Source: Chryseobacterium contaminans (lineage in GTDB: Bacteria; Bacteroidota; Bacteroidia; Flavobacteriales; Weeksellaceae). Taken from it: 46,041 nucleotides of DNA. The first letter of the stretch is position 1, and each line of letters begins with the position of its first letter. A program made the translations under genes and the position numbers. The notes beneath the pieces are model-generated. The model did not search any database, was not told the origin of the DNA, and worked only from the letters and a program-made list of their open reading frames with translations. This document shows, piece by piece, positions 26,324-34,808 of this stretch. The stretch is from assembly GCF_001684955.1 (NCBI RefSeq), contig NZ_MAYF01000124.1:1-46041 (forward strand), given 5' to 3'.

Positions 26324-26476
26324 TTAAGAGCACCCGCAATCTTTATCACAAGCAGATCTTTTGGAGCTGAATTTCTTAGGGGCAAAATTCTTTTTAAGTA
26401 CTTTGAATAAAGAGTAGCAGGCAAATGCTACTATTAATGCAATCAGTACATATTGAAAAATTAATGAAGAATCCAT
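26324..26476 (-). CDS. FeoB-associated Cys-rich small membrane protein
   Basis: This 50-residue protein has one transmembrane helix (LIFQYVLIALIVAFACYSLF) and a C-terminal cysteine cluster (SACDKDCGCS). Small Cys-rich proteins of this design often follow feoB and may act in Fe(II) transfer or in stabilising FeoB, like FeoC. Its ATG shares one base with the feoB stop (TAATG), so translation should be coupled. The longer frame to 26554 is excluded because it lies inside feoB. Confidence 0.82.
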   Translation of the reverse strand: MDSSLIFQYVLIALIVAFACYSLFKVLKKNFAPKKFSSKRSACDKDCGCS

Positions 26477-28509
26477 TACTTTAAAATTTGATATACTATC
26501 ATCGACACAAAATATGCCAAACCTGTCATCATCGCCACCTGAAAGCCGGTCCATTTCCAGCTTTTGGTTTCTCTATAAACTACTGCCAGTGTAGAAACAC
26601 ACTGCATTGCAAACGCGTAGAAAAGAAGCACCGATATTCCGGTTGCGAAGCTGAAGACTTTTTCTCCGTTAGGCTTCACATCTCTTCTCATTTTATCAAT
26701 CACTTTTACTTCCGGAGCATCATCTTCAAGGCTATAAAGCGTTGACATGGTTCCTACAAATACCTCTCTGGCTACAAAGCTCGTCAGAATCCCTACACCC
26801 ATTTTCCAGTCGTAGCCCAGCGGAGCAATTATCGGTTCTATTCCTTTCCCCATTTTAGCAAGGTAAGAATGATCCAGGTGAACATCTGCGGCAACCAATT
26901 CATCAGGTTTTTGTTTAGGTCCAAAATAACTTAAAACCCAGATAATAATACTTACAATGAAGATTATTTTACCGGCTCCGGTAATGAAATCCCAAACTTT
27001 ACCCAAAACCATTTTAAAATCGTAGCCGAAAAGTGGTTTTTTATAGGCCGGCAGGTCCATTACCAGATAAGTTTTTCCTTTATCTTTAATAAATCTTTTA
27101 AGAATTGATGCTGATAATAAAGCGACTAAGAATCCCAGCAAATACATTCCCATCAGCACCAGAGCCTTATATTTTATTCCTAAGAATGATCCTTCTGAAA
27201 TAATCAGCCCGATAATGATACTGTACACCGGAAGCCTTGCAGAGCATGTCATGAATGGTGTAACCAATATCGTCAGCAATCTTTCTTTAACGTTCTCAAT
27301 ATTTCTTGTGGAAATAACGGCTGGAATTGCACAAGCAGTTCCTGAAACAAGGGGAACAATACTTTTCCCATTCAGTCCAAAAGGGCGAAGAAGCCTGTCC
27401 ATCAGGAAGACCACTCTTGCCATGTATCCGGAATCTTCCAATAAATAAAGGAAATACAGTAGAATCCCGATCTGTGGTGCAAAAACTACAATTCCTCCGA
27501 TTCCCGGAACAATTCCGTTGGAGATCAGTGAATTGACGGGCCCTTCCGGAAGATGCTCACTGGTAAAACCTGATAACCATGAGAAAAATTCTTCAATCCA
27601 GTTCATCGGATATTCTGCCAGAAAGAAAACACTTTGGAAGATCATCAATAAGATCAACATAAAAACCACATAGCCCCAGAATTTATGTACCAAAACTTTA
27701 TCCAGTTTTTCTGTCAATAATTCTTTGAACTGCGGTTTCTTGGAGATCACGTTCTCCAGTATCTTATCTACATTCTGATACCTTCTAACGGTTTCCTGAA
27801 CCTGTAATCTTTTAGGGACCAAACTTTTAGATTCAGGCTCATTGATCTTATCCGTTACAGATTCAATTCTTCCAAGATCTGTTCCCAAAGAAAGGCTCAT
27901 CCATGCTTTATACTCATTATCATACCCTTTGTGAGACACAATCTTTTGAATGAAATCTCTGTGCTCATTTGGAGTTTCAAAGGATACTTTATCTGTTTTT
28001 ACAAACTCGTTGTTGTAAACAGCCTCTCTCACTTCGTTGATTCCGATCTGTTCCTTGGCATTGGTCTGGATAATTTTAATTCCTAATGCCTCAGAAAATT
28101 TTTGAATATCTATTGTAATTCCTCTTCTTTCTGCCTGATCAATCTGATTGACAATCAGAATCATCGGGATTCCAAGATCCTGAATCTGCTGGAATAGAAG
28201 AAGACCTCTTTTTAAGCTTAATGCTTCAAGAATATAAACAACTCCTGCGTAGCTGTTCTGCTCATCCAGAAGGTATTTTGAGAAAATAGCTTCGTCTTCT
28301 GAACTTGGATAAACGCTGTAGGAACCGGGAAGGTCAATTACTTCAACGTCCTCATTTTTATGGGTGTAGTTTCCGGAATGGCTTGCAACGGTAACACCAG
28401 CATAGTTTCCGGTTTTCTGCTTTTTATTACAAAGTGCATTAAAAACCGTTGATTTCCCTACGTTAGGATTCCCAACTAAAAGTATCTGTTTTTTCTTGTT
28501 TGCCTGCAT
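26476..28509 (-). CDS. feoB: Ferrous iron transport protein B
   Basis: This Fe(II) permease has 677 residues. The N-terminal GTPase domain has G1 (GNPNVGKST, residues 13-21), G3 (DLPGSYSVYP) and G4 (NQID). A helical regulatory region follows. The C-terminal membrane part has two Gate motifs with conserved cysteines: SGTACAIPAV and TPFMTCSARLPVY. The last helices end near YFVSMIVYQILK. Its ATG overlaps the feoA stop by one base (TAATG). It is complete and of normal length, in the order feoA-feoB-small protein. Confidence 0.97.
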   Translation of the reverse strand: MQANKKKQILLVGNPNVGKSTVFNALCNKKQKTGNYAGVTVASHSGNYTHKNEDVEVIDLPGSYSVYPSSEDEAIFSKYLLDEQNSYAGVVYILEALSLKRGLLLFQQIQDLGIPMILIVNQIDQAERRGITIDIQKFSEALGIKIIQTNAKEQIGINEVREAVYNNEFVKTDKVSFETPNEHRDFIQKIVSHKGYDNEYKAWMSLSLGTDLGRIESVTDKINEPESKSLVPKRLQVQETVRRYQNVDKILENVISKKPQFKELLTEKLDKVLVHKFWGYVVFMLILLMIFQSVFFLAEYPMNWIEEFFSWLSGFTSEHLPEGPVNSLISNGIVPGIGGIVVFAPQIGILLYFLYLLEDSGYMARVVFLMDRLLRPFGLNGKSIVPLVSGTACAIPAVISTRNIENVKERLLTILVTPFMTCSARLPVYSIIIGLIISEGSFLGIKYKALVLMGMYLLGFLVALLSASILKRFIKDKGKTYLVMDLPAYKKPLFGYDFKMVLGKVWDFITGAGKIIFIVSIIIWVLSYFGPKQKPDELVAADVHLDHSYLAKMGKGIEPIIAPLGYDWKMGVGILTSFVAREVFVGTMSTLYSLEDDAPEVKVIDKMRRDVKPNGEKVFSFATGISVLLFYAFAMQCVSTLAVVYRETKSWKWTGFQVAMMTGLAYFVSMIVYQILK

Positions 28510-28763
28510 TAATTCAATTCTTCAACAATAATATAATCTCCTTCTTCCTCACGAAGAGCAATCCGGCTTTTCTCTGCTCCGAACTCCACATACATCGGTC
28601 CATTAAACGGAGCCTGGTATAAAATCCTGAAGGAAGTCTCCGGAAGAAGCCCCATTTCAATGATTTTATTGGGCATTTTCAGATGGTCATTATCATATCC
28701 CAATATCTTTCCCATTTTATTTTTAGGAAATCCACTTAATTTATGTAATTCTTTCTCTTTCAA
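28509..28763 (-). CDS. feoA: Ferrous iron transport protein A
   Basis: This small SH3-like cytoplasmic protein of 84 residues is needed for FeoB function. The pattern KLSGFPKNKMGKILGYDN, then IIEMGLLPETSFRILYQAPF and IALREEEGDYIIV, matches the FeoA family. The start codon is TTG; a stop in frame occurs 11 codons upstream and no ATG fits. It is the first gene of the feo operon, directly after a good promoter overlapped by a palindrome. Confidence 0.92.
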   Translation of the reverse strand: MKEKELHKLSGFPKNKMGKILGYDNDHLKMPNKIIEMGLLPETSFRILYQAPFNGPMYVEFGAEKSRIALREEEGDYIIVEELN

Positions 28764-28783
28764 AGCCCTGATTTTTTGTAGTG

Positions 28784-28814
28784 CAAATATACGCTATTTA
28801 AATTTAATCTAAAT
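28784..28814 (-). promoter_or_regulatory. feo promoter with 19-bp palindrome
   Basis: The -7 box TATATTTG is at 28791-28784. The palindrome ATTTAGATTAAATTTAAAT (28814-28796) has one mismatched pair and covers the -33 position. That is a repressor layout like Fur or DtxR-type iron boxes (19 bp). Related ATTTAGnCTAAAT lies before the cupin gene. Confidence 0.6.
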
Positions 28815-28828
28815 AACGTTTCGATGAT

Positions 28829-28869
28829 AAAAAAATCAACCCAAATACATTACTGTACCTGGGTTGATT
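28829..28869 (-). terminator. Intrinsic terminator of the GLPGLI gene
   Basis: AATCAACCCA / TGGGTTGATT hairpin with a 16-base loop; leftward reading gives T6 afterwards. It sits between the GLPGLI stop and the feo promoter. Confidence 0.75.
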
Positions 28870-28897
28870 CGGAATATAATTTAGTTGATATGAATGC

Positions 28898-29797
28898 TTA
28901 TTTTTTCTTTTTATCTGAAGAAGTTTCTGCCTTTTCGATAGGATTATCATTGGCATTAAAATAATCCTTGGCCATTTTTTCCTGTTTTTTAAGATTCTCT
29001 CCGATCGTTACGTCCGAGCCCGGCATTTTCATATTCATCATTTCCGGACTTACCTTTTGACGAATTTCAGCCATTGGATCTTCCTTAAAGCTTGCATAGG
29101 CCTTATCAAATTTTTCTTTGGTAGTAGGTTTTACAGTATTGGAAACACCATATTTTGCATTGATCTTATCTGAATAGGATAGTTCATCATAGTTTGCGAT
29201 CTTCTTATTACCGCTTAACACCCAAGAATAATTTTTCTCAGTGTCTTCAATTTTAACGATTAATCCCGGAAGACCATAGAATCTATATGGACCATCCTGA
29301 AAAGGAATATCTGAGCTAAACCAGGCAGTCCATGTTCTGCCTCCATATTCTGTAGTCGCTTTTTGGGTATTATACTCTCCTACTTTCTGTTTTTCCGGCA
29401 GAATATTCCAGGTGAACTTTACAGGATCATCGTATCCGAATAAATTCATGCTTACTCTATCAAGATACTGCACTTTCATTTCAGGATATGTTTTTACAAT
29501 CTTGTAAGCAAACTTAGGCATTCTGATAAGCTTTGAAATATCTTTCCAGGTTTTTGTTTTTTCCATTTCCTCTACTGTAAGCTTGATAATGGAATCCTGT
29601 GAAGGAAGGGTATAGTCCTGATAAATAGATTTTTTGGGAGTAATATCCAAAATAGTAATCAGTTTATCCAGCCTGGCAGAATCTTTTTTAGGCTTAAAGG
29701 TAAGTTCATAAAAGAATCGGTTAGCCGTTTCTTTAGTATCCTGAGCATAAGCAAAGGAAAAAAGTGCGATAAGAAATATTGAAAACAGCTTTTTCAT
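28898..29797 (-). CDS. GLPGLI family protein
   Basis: This exported 299-residue protein has signal peptide MKKLFSIFLIALFSFAYAQD. The diagnostic YGLPGLIVKIED motif sits at about residues 173-184, after RTWTAWFSSDIPFQDGPYRF. GLPGLI proteins are Bacteroidetes-specific, periplasmic or outer-membrane facing, and often found with outer-membrane barrel proteins, as here (905-codon gene 0.7 kb upstream on the same strand, with a DinB-like gene between). Their biochemical role is unknown. It shares a promoter block with the barrel gene. Confidence 0.9.
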   Translation of the reverse strand: MKKLFSIFLIALFSFAYAQDTKETANRFFYELTFKPKKDSARLDKLITILDITPKKSIYQDYTLPSQDSIIKLTVEEMEKTKTWKDISKLIRMPKFAYKIVKTYPEMKVQYLDRVSMNLFGYDDPVKFTWNILPEKQKVGEYNTQKATTEYGGRTWTAWFSSDIPFQDGPYRFYGLPGLIVKIEDTEKNYSWVLSGNKKIANYDELSYSDKINAKYGVSNTVKPTTKEKFDKAYASFKEDPMAEIRQKVSPEMMNMKMPGSDVTIGENLKKQEKMAKDYFNANDNPIEKAETSSDKKKK

Positions 29798-29809
29798 TTC
29801 TCAAGTTTT

Positions 29810-29843
29810 AATAATTAGTAATCACTTTTGAAAATTTGTTACA
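29810..29843 (-). promoter_or_regulatory. Shared block, copy 1 (ECF-type promoter candidate)
   Basis: TGTAAC (29843-29838), 18 bases, ACTAATTATT (29819-29810), 12 bases, ATG of the GLPGLI gene. The same pattern with identical spacings precedes the barrel gene. TGTAAC resembles -35 elements of extracytoplasmic sigma factors; it could also be a bound operator. Confidence 0.6.
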
Positions 29844-29965
29844 GTTTTTATTCATTTTTTTTAAGATGAGATACTGAAGTTAATATTGATGGAAAAATTA
29901 TGATTCTCTTAAAACATTTTCAACATTAAAAGTTTTAACTTTAATCCCCTCAAAAACAAAATATT

Positions 29966-30463
29966 ATGGATACTCTATCACAATTTAAAAACGAGCTGGA
30001 AGCTGAATACCAGACGACCAGAAAATTCTTTGAAACTTATCCTGACGAAAAAAATGATTATGCTCCCCATGAAAAAAGCATGAAAATGCTGCCTCTCGCC
30101 ACTCACATTGCTGAAATTTTTGAATGGCCCAATACCATGCTCCATACTTCAGAACTTGATTTTGGCAGTGGGGATTATCAGCCTAAACAACTTTCTACGC
30201 GAGCGGATCTTATTCAGGCTCTCGATCAGAATTTTAAATTGGGAAAAGAAGCTCTTGAAAATGCCAATGAAAATGACCTTAATGCAACCTGGGCATTGAA
30301 AAACAATGGCGAAGAGCTTGCAAAATGGTCTAAATACGAATCCATCCGCCATGCTCTAAACCAGATTACTCATCACAGAGCACAATTGGGTGTATACTAC
30401 AGGATCAATGATATTCCCTTACCAGGAAGCTATGGCCCATCTGCTGATCATCAGGCTTTTTAA
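29966..30463 (+). CDS. DinB-like (DfsB) family protein
   Basis: This 165-residue four-helix-bundle protein is of the DinB/YfiT type. Metal-ligand histidines fit the pattern: ATHIAEIFEW near residue 46 and ALNQITHHRAQLGVYYRIN near 134-150. Members include thiol-dependent transferases such as bacillithiol S-transferases, but the exact reaction here is unknown. It is an isolated plus-strand gene between the GLPGLI and barrel genes, ending in a bidirectional terminator. No signal peptide. Confidence 0.85.
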   Translation: MDTLSQFKNELEAEYQTTRKFFETYPDEKNDYAPHEKSMKMLPLATHIAEIFEWPNTMLHTSELDFGSGDYQPKQLSTRADLIQALDQNFKLGKEALENANENDLNATWALKNNGEELAKWSKYESIRHALNQITHHRAQLGVYYRINDIPLPGSYGPSADHQAF

Positions 30464-30483
30464 TTATTCCTATATATCTCAAC

Positions 30484-30518
30484 AAAAAACCAATCCTTCC
30501 GGATTGGTTTGTATTTTA
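30484..30518. terminator. Bidirectional terminator
   Basis: AACCAATCC-TTCC-GGATTGGTT hairpin with A-rich left and T-rich right flanks, between the convergent DinB-like gene and the barrel gene. Confidence 0.85.
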
Positions 30519-33227
30519 TTTAAAGTTAAATTTTACAGTAAGCATAACTTGGCTTGGGCGTAGCTGCATGGTTGCCTGCTCAATTGTTGCATCTCGTACA
30601 GTAACTTTTTCAAATACTTTTCTGTCTGCAATATTCATCCACTTCAGTTCAAAATCAATTTTTTTCTTTGCCCAGCTAAACTGGTATGATACATCGAAAA
30701 ATCCATTATTAAATTTTCTATCTCCCAATTTGGAATTAATCTGGTCCCAATAAAAACCGATGGTATGATTTTCCAAAGGATAGAAGAATAAATTCAAATT
30801 GTGTGTATACCCTTCTACTTTACCTAAATTTCCTGTAAGATAAGCATTGGTTTGCTTACTCCATGTTTTAGTAGCATTAAAATCTATGCTCATCCACGAG
30901 AAATACGTATTGTTTAATTTAAACCCTAATGTATTGGCATCAGTTTTATTATCAATCAAATCTGCATTTCTTATCAATTGTGATTTTGAGAGACTATTAT
31001 TAAAGCTAAATGATGCATTCGTTTTAAACTTTGGAAAATATTTTCCAATCTCTGCATAATAACTGTTACTTGTTCTTTTATTTTCACGCTCAATATATTT
31101 AATCATACTGATCCCAGATGCATTAACAACGCTTGAAGCCAGTAAATTATTTTTAGCATCACTTAGTCTATACCCTACATTGAAGAAAAGATTATTAAGT
31201 GGATTTCTGTACTCCAGTCTTACTCCTCCGTTTTTTGTAGTAGTCTGAGGGATTGGATTTTCAGGGCTCATTATACTGAATCCGCCCGGACTTGTAAGGA
31301 TGTATCCTGCATAAGCGGTTTGTATATCTCCGAAATTATTATTGATTCCTCCACTTATACTTGCTTTAAAGAATGATGCAAAAGAATATTGAGCAAAAAT
31401 ATTCGGGGTAAATGTTACTTTATTTAAAGATTTTGATACATTTCTGAACTGATCTTCTGCTTTTATGTTATTAAAATTAACCGGAAAACTGGAAAATATA
31501 CTCCATGCTTCGGATTTATAGTTAATTCCTACTGAAGCAGATGGATTCACTCTTGTGAATTTTAGATCATTTTCATAGGCCAAAGTACTGAAATCAGGAT
31601 CGTTACCCTCTGTAGTTGCATCAAAATTACTCTTTAATTTATCTGTAGAGAAATCAATTCCAACTTGTGGAGTGAAAGTCCATCCTTTTGCTGAAAAACT
31701 AATGTTTGCTGAATGTGATGTATCCAGACTTTTTATTCTGAAGCTTTGTAAAGCAGTAGTTCCCGGGGTAAATTTCATGTCTGTAACATCCTCGCTTCCT
31801 TCTTTTTTATAAGGAATCAGCAAATAATTTGCGGGAGAGATCTCCAATATTTGTTTATCGTTCTGATAACTGATATAAGATTTAAAATTGACCATTTTCT
31901 CTTTCCATGGAATGATGGTACTCAAAGAGTTTTGAAATGATGAAGTTGGAGATTCTAACGCTTCGTTTCCTGATCTGAATCCGAATTTATCATTTCTTTC
32001 TGCAAAAGCCCTGTCTGCATTCCAATATTGTGAAAAGGTTGTTGTATTTTTAAAGAACCCTTTTTTAGCATTTTTAGTGAAAATTAATTCTCCTTTAAGT
32101 TTATCTGTATAAAAATTATTCAGAAATCTGGTATTAAACTGTGTTCCCTGTTGGATATCTCTCGATATCGTGTTTGATTCTCTTTCTACTGCATTATTGG
32201 TATAATTGGCATTGGCTTTGAGTTCCCATTCTTTTTTCTTATCAATATTGGTAAGGTAGTTTACTGAAAGATAATGTACACTGTTTAATAAATACCTCTT
32301 AACAGGAAGATTAGGTGCTTCTGCATTTTCAACACTCAACCAGTTATTTTGAGAAACATTGGTTCTTTTTCCTTCCCATCCGCTTCCAAAAGCAAGAATA
32401 TTCCCTTCGTTTTCCACCTGTTCCCCCATATTGTTGGTTTTGTAGTTAACCACCCATTGGCTTTTCTGTCCGAAAAACATAGGCGTCAGCTTTACATTCC
32501 ATAGCCAGGGATCCCCAAAACCGGAACCTACTTCTCCACGGCCGGTCATTGTTACGGAATTTTTAAGCTTAATATTGATAGCAGCCTGGTCTGAAGGCAC
32601 TTTATCCTGAAGGATCTTTACAGGCTGATGATTTTCAAGGACTTCTACTTTTTGTACGGCATCTTTCGGCAGGGAGTTGTTGATCGTCCCATAACCACCT
32701 TCCATAAGGTCTTTGCCGTTAACATAGAATTTATTGATGGCATTTCCCTGATATTTGATGGTTCCATCTGTACTGACTTCTATTCCCGGAATTTTTTTCA
32801 TGACATCGGCCAGCGTTCTGTCGTTTTTACTGTTGAAAGCTTTAAGATCATAAGAAATGGTATCACCTCTTGCGGTGATCATTTTGGTTTTCAACTGTAC
32901 TTCCTTAATTTCTGTAGCTTCAGACTGCATTTTAAAATTCAGGGTCTGATCGCTGTTGCTGATTTGCCTGGTAAGAGGTTTCTGGTTGAAAGCTTTTACT
33001 TTAAGATCCACATTCGGTTCAGGAGAGGTAAAAGTAACCTTATATTCTCCTTTGGAATTGGTAATTCCGTAAGCAAGAATGGCATCTTTTCCGGGTTCTT
33101 CTATCGTTACACTCGCACTTGGTATTCCTACCCCGTCATCATCTGTAATTTTTCCGGAAATTGTTTTCTGTGCAAAGGTAAATACCGTTATAAAGAGCGC
33201 CAGAAATAAGGAAATATTTTTTTTCAT
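30516..33227 (-). CDS. Outer-membrane beta-barrel family protein (TonB-receptor-like)
   Basis: This protein has about 903 residues from the ATG at 33227; a GTG two codons upstream is less likely. Signal peptide MKKNISLFLALFITVFTFAQ. A carboxypeptidase-regulatory-like domain (TISGKITDDDGVGIPSASV) is followed by a plug-like region (VMKKIPGIEVSTDGTIKYQG and KDAVQKVEVLENHQPVKIL). The large barrel ends in a C-terminal Phe (LTVKFNFK). This matches the Bacteroidetes OMP-b-brl type lacking a clear TonB box. It pairs with the GLPGLI gene and carries the same upstream block. Substrate unknown. Confidence 0.9.
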   Translation of the reverse strand: MKKNISLFLALFITVFTFAQKTISGKITDDDGVGIPSASVTIEEPGKDAILAYGITNSKGEYKVTFTSPEPNVDLKVKAFNQKPLTRQISNSDQTLNFKMQSEATEIKEVQLKTKMITARGDTISYDLKAFNSKNDRTLADVMKKIPGIEVSTDGTIKYQGNAINKFYVNGKDLMEGGYGTINNSLPKDAVQKVEVLENHQPVKILQDKVPSDQAAINIKLKNSVTMTGRGEVGSGFGDPWLWNVKLTPMFFGQKSQWVVNYKTNNMGEQVENEGNILAFGSGWEGKRTNVSQNNWLSVENAEAPNLPVKRYLLNSVHYLSVNYLTNIDKKKEWELKANANYTNNAVERESNTISRDIQQGTQFNTRFLNNFYTDKLKGELIFTKNAKKGFFKNTTTFSQYWNADRAFAERNDKFGFRSGNEALESPTSSFQNSLSTIIPWKEKMVNFKSYISYQNDKQILEISPANYLLIPYKKEGSEDVTDMKFTPGTTALQSFRIKSLDTSHSANISFSAKGWTFTPQVGIDFSTDKLKSNFDATTEGNDPDFSTLAYENDLKFTRVNPSASVGINYKSEAWSIFSSFPVNFNNIKAEDQFRNVSKSLNKVTFTPNIFAQYSFASFFKASISGGINNNFGDIQTAYAGYILTSPGGFSIMSPENPIPQTTTKNGGVRLEYRNPLNNLFFNVGYRLSDAKNNLLASSVVNASGISMIKYIERENKRTSNSYYAEIGKYFPKFKTNASFSFNNSLSKSQLIRNADLIDNKTDANTLGFKLNNTYFSWMSIDFNATKTWSKQTNAYLTGNLGKVEGYTHNLNLFFYPLENHTIGFYWDQINSKLGDRKFNNGFFDVSYQFSWAKKKIDFELKWMNIADRKVFEKVTVRDATIEQATMQLRPSQVMLTVKFNFK

Positions 33228-33239
33228 ATTCACTATTTG

Positions 33240-33273
33240 AATAATTAGTTAACCATTACAGTTATTCGTTACA
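33240..33273 (-). promoter_or_regulatory. Shared block, copy 2 (ECF-type promoter candidate)
   Basis: TGTAAC (33273-33268), 18 bases, ACTAATTATT (33249-33240), 12 bases, ATG of the barrel gene. This is the same arrangement as copy 1 before the GLPGLI gene; the intervening bases differ. Confidence 0.6.
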
Positions 33274-33676
33274 TTTTATTTAAAGATATATTTTGAGATA
33301 AAAAGTTAAATATTATCACTATAAAAACAGTTATTGTTTCCTTTTAGAAGAAAAACTTAATACTATTCATAAAACTGAACCTGCCTAAGTAATTAAATAT
33401 CACAAGATATTGAATAATATAAAAAAATAACAAAATGATAATCAATGATTTAAACTAAAATATTAAAAATATGAATATTTATTTTTAAATAAAAAATATT
33501 CTCATGTGGTTTGTTTTCAAAAATAAAAATTAAAAATATTTCTCCAAACATTGAATTCAAATAATATAACTCTCTATTATTCTTTAATTTATCCGTTTTT
33601 AGTAAAAAAAATCTGTAAAATAAAAGTAATACCTTCGCATCAGAATGGATTTTTATTCATCTATTTTGTGTTTTTG

Positions 33677-33706
33677 CCCTGTAATTCTATTGCAGGGTAT
33701 TTTTTG
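33677..33706 (+). terminator. Orphan intrinsic terminator in a long intergenic gap
   Basis: CCCTGTAAT-TCT-ATTGCAGGG (9-bp stem, one G-T pair) followed by TATTTTTT on the plus strand. No plus-strand gene precedes it within 3 kb. A weak -7-like TACCTTCG at 33630 suggests a short transcript of about 60-70 nt. The rest of the 639-base gap (33228-33866) is AT-rich with no gene that I can support. Confidence 0.6.
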
Positions 33707-33761
33707 TATTCATAAGAAAAACGGAAAGATGGGCAGACAATTTTAAATGTTTATACTTTTT

Positions 33762-33774
33762 ATTTAGACTAAAT
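33762..33774 (+). promoter_or_regulatory. Palindrome ATTTAGACTAAAT upstream of the cupin gene
   Basis: A perfect 6+1+6 palindrome, 67 bases before the -7 element of the cupin gene. It differs from one half of the feo palindrome by one base, so it may be a site for the same metal-responsive regulator. Confidence 0.4.
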
Positions 33775-33840
33775 AATAAAATCTGATTTGAATCATAGAT
33801 TAAAATAAAATTAAACGCTGGTACATAAATATTTATTTAA

Positions 33841-33848
33841 TAATTTTG
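33841..33848 (+). promoter_or_regulatory. -7 promoter element of the cupin gene
   Basis: TAATTTTG matches TAnnTTTG and lies 18 bases before the ATG. A clear -33 TTG is missing (CTGG at about the right distance). Confidence 0.5.
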
Positions 33849-33866
33849 TAACATAAAATTTACAAA

Positions 33867-34748
33867 ATGGGAATTATTTTAAAGCCTATAGATGTTGTAG
33901 ATGATATTTCTAAAGAAGAATTCTACGAAAAATATCTAAAGCCAAGAAGGCCCGTTGTCATCAAAAATATGGCAAAAAAGTGGCCTGCTTATCAGAAATG
34001 GACAATGGAATATATGAAGGAGGTTGTAGGAGATGTGGAAGTCCCGTTATATGACAGCTCAAAGGCAGATCCTTCTGCTCCCATCAATGCTTCTGCAGCC
34101 AAAATGAAATTCGGGGATTATATAGATCTTATTCAGAGAGAGCCTACTGATCTTAGAATTTTCCTTTTTGACCCGATAAAATATGCCCCGAAACTTCTGG
34201 AAGATTATATTTCTCCTAAAGAACTGATGGGAGGTTTCCTTGATAAATATCCGAATATGTTCTTCGGCGGAAAGGGATCTGTAACTTTCCTTCATTTCGA
34301 TATTGATATGGCGCACATTTTCCACACACACTTCAACGGAAGAAAGCATATTCTTCTTTTTGATTATAAGTGGAGAGAAAGATTGTACCAGATTCCTTAT
34401 GCAACTTATGCTTTGGAGGATTATGATATTGAGAATCCTGATTTCACGAAGTTTCCGGCACTGGATGGAGTGGAGGGTATTGAATGCTTCCTTGAGCATG
34501 GTGATACTCTTTTCATGCCTACAGGATGGTGGCACTGGATGAAATACCTTGACGGATCTTTCTCTATCTCTTTAAGAGCCTGGGATAAATCATGGGCAGT
34601 AAAAGCACATTCTTTGTGGAACCTTACAGTTCAGCGTAAATTTGACGATATTATGAAGTCTAATTTCAAAAAGAAATACATGGACTGGAAAGAGAAAGTA
34701 GCTATCAAACGAGCTGAAATCGCTTTAAAAAGAGGCTTACCTAGATAA
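33867..34748 (+). CDS. Cupin-8 / JmjC-like protein
   Basis: This 293-residue protein is of the Fe(II)/2-oxoglutarate oxygenase type related to FIH-1 and tRNA wybutosine-type hydroxylases. The metal triad is visible: HFDID (about residues 142-146) supplies His and Asp, and GWWHWM (about 217-222) the distal His. A conserved early motif, RRPVVIKNMAKKWPAYQKW, fits the family. The C-terminus is basic. The substrate could be a protein side chain or another molecule. It is a single gene with its own promoter and a terminator shared with the peptidase. Confidence 0.88.
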   Translation: MGIILKPIDVVDDISKEEFYEKYLKPRRPVVIKNMAKKWPAYQKWTMEYMKEVVGDVEVPLYDSSKADPSAPINASAAKMKFGDYIDLIQREPTDLRIFLFDPIKYAPKLLEDYISPKELMGGFLDKYPNMFFGGKGSVTFLHFDIDMAHIFHTHFNGRKHILLFDYKWRERLYQIPYATYALEDYDIENPDFTKFPALDGVEGIECFLEHGDTLFMPTGWWHWMKYLDGSFSISLRAWDKSWAVKAHSLWNLTVQRKFDDIMKSNFKKKYMDWKEKVAIKRAEIALKRGLPR

Positions 34749-34751
34749 ATA

Positions 34752-34783
34752 AAAAAGACGTTTCAATGAAACGTCTTTTTTTT
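34752..34783. terminator. Bidirectional terminator
   Basis: AAGACGTTTC-AAT-GAAACGTCTT hairpin with a long T-run on the plus side and an A-run on the other, between the convergent cupin and M14 genes. Confidence 0.9.
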
Positions 34784-34808
34784 AGCTTAACTATTTATTT
34801 TCAACTAC

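Noticed and set aside
32628..33209. A 193-codon frame opposite the outer-membrane barrel gene
   Set aside because: It is antisense to a clear signal-peptide and plug-domain region; no homology pattern.
33645..33746. A 33-codon ORF (MDFYSSILCFCPV...) in the long gap
   Set aside because: It spans the orphan terminator hairpin and has no coding-like composition.
34059..34535. A 158-codon frame opposite the cupin gene
   Set aside because: It is fully inside a well-supported gene on the other strand and shows no family motif.
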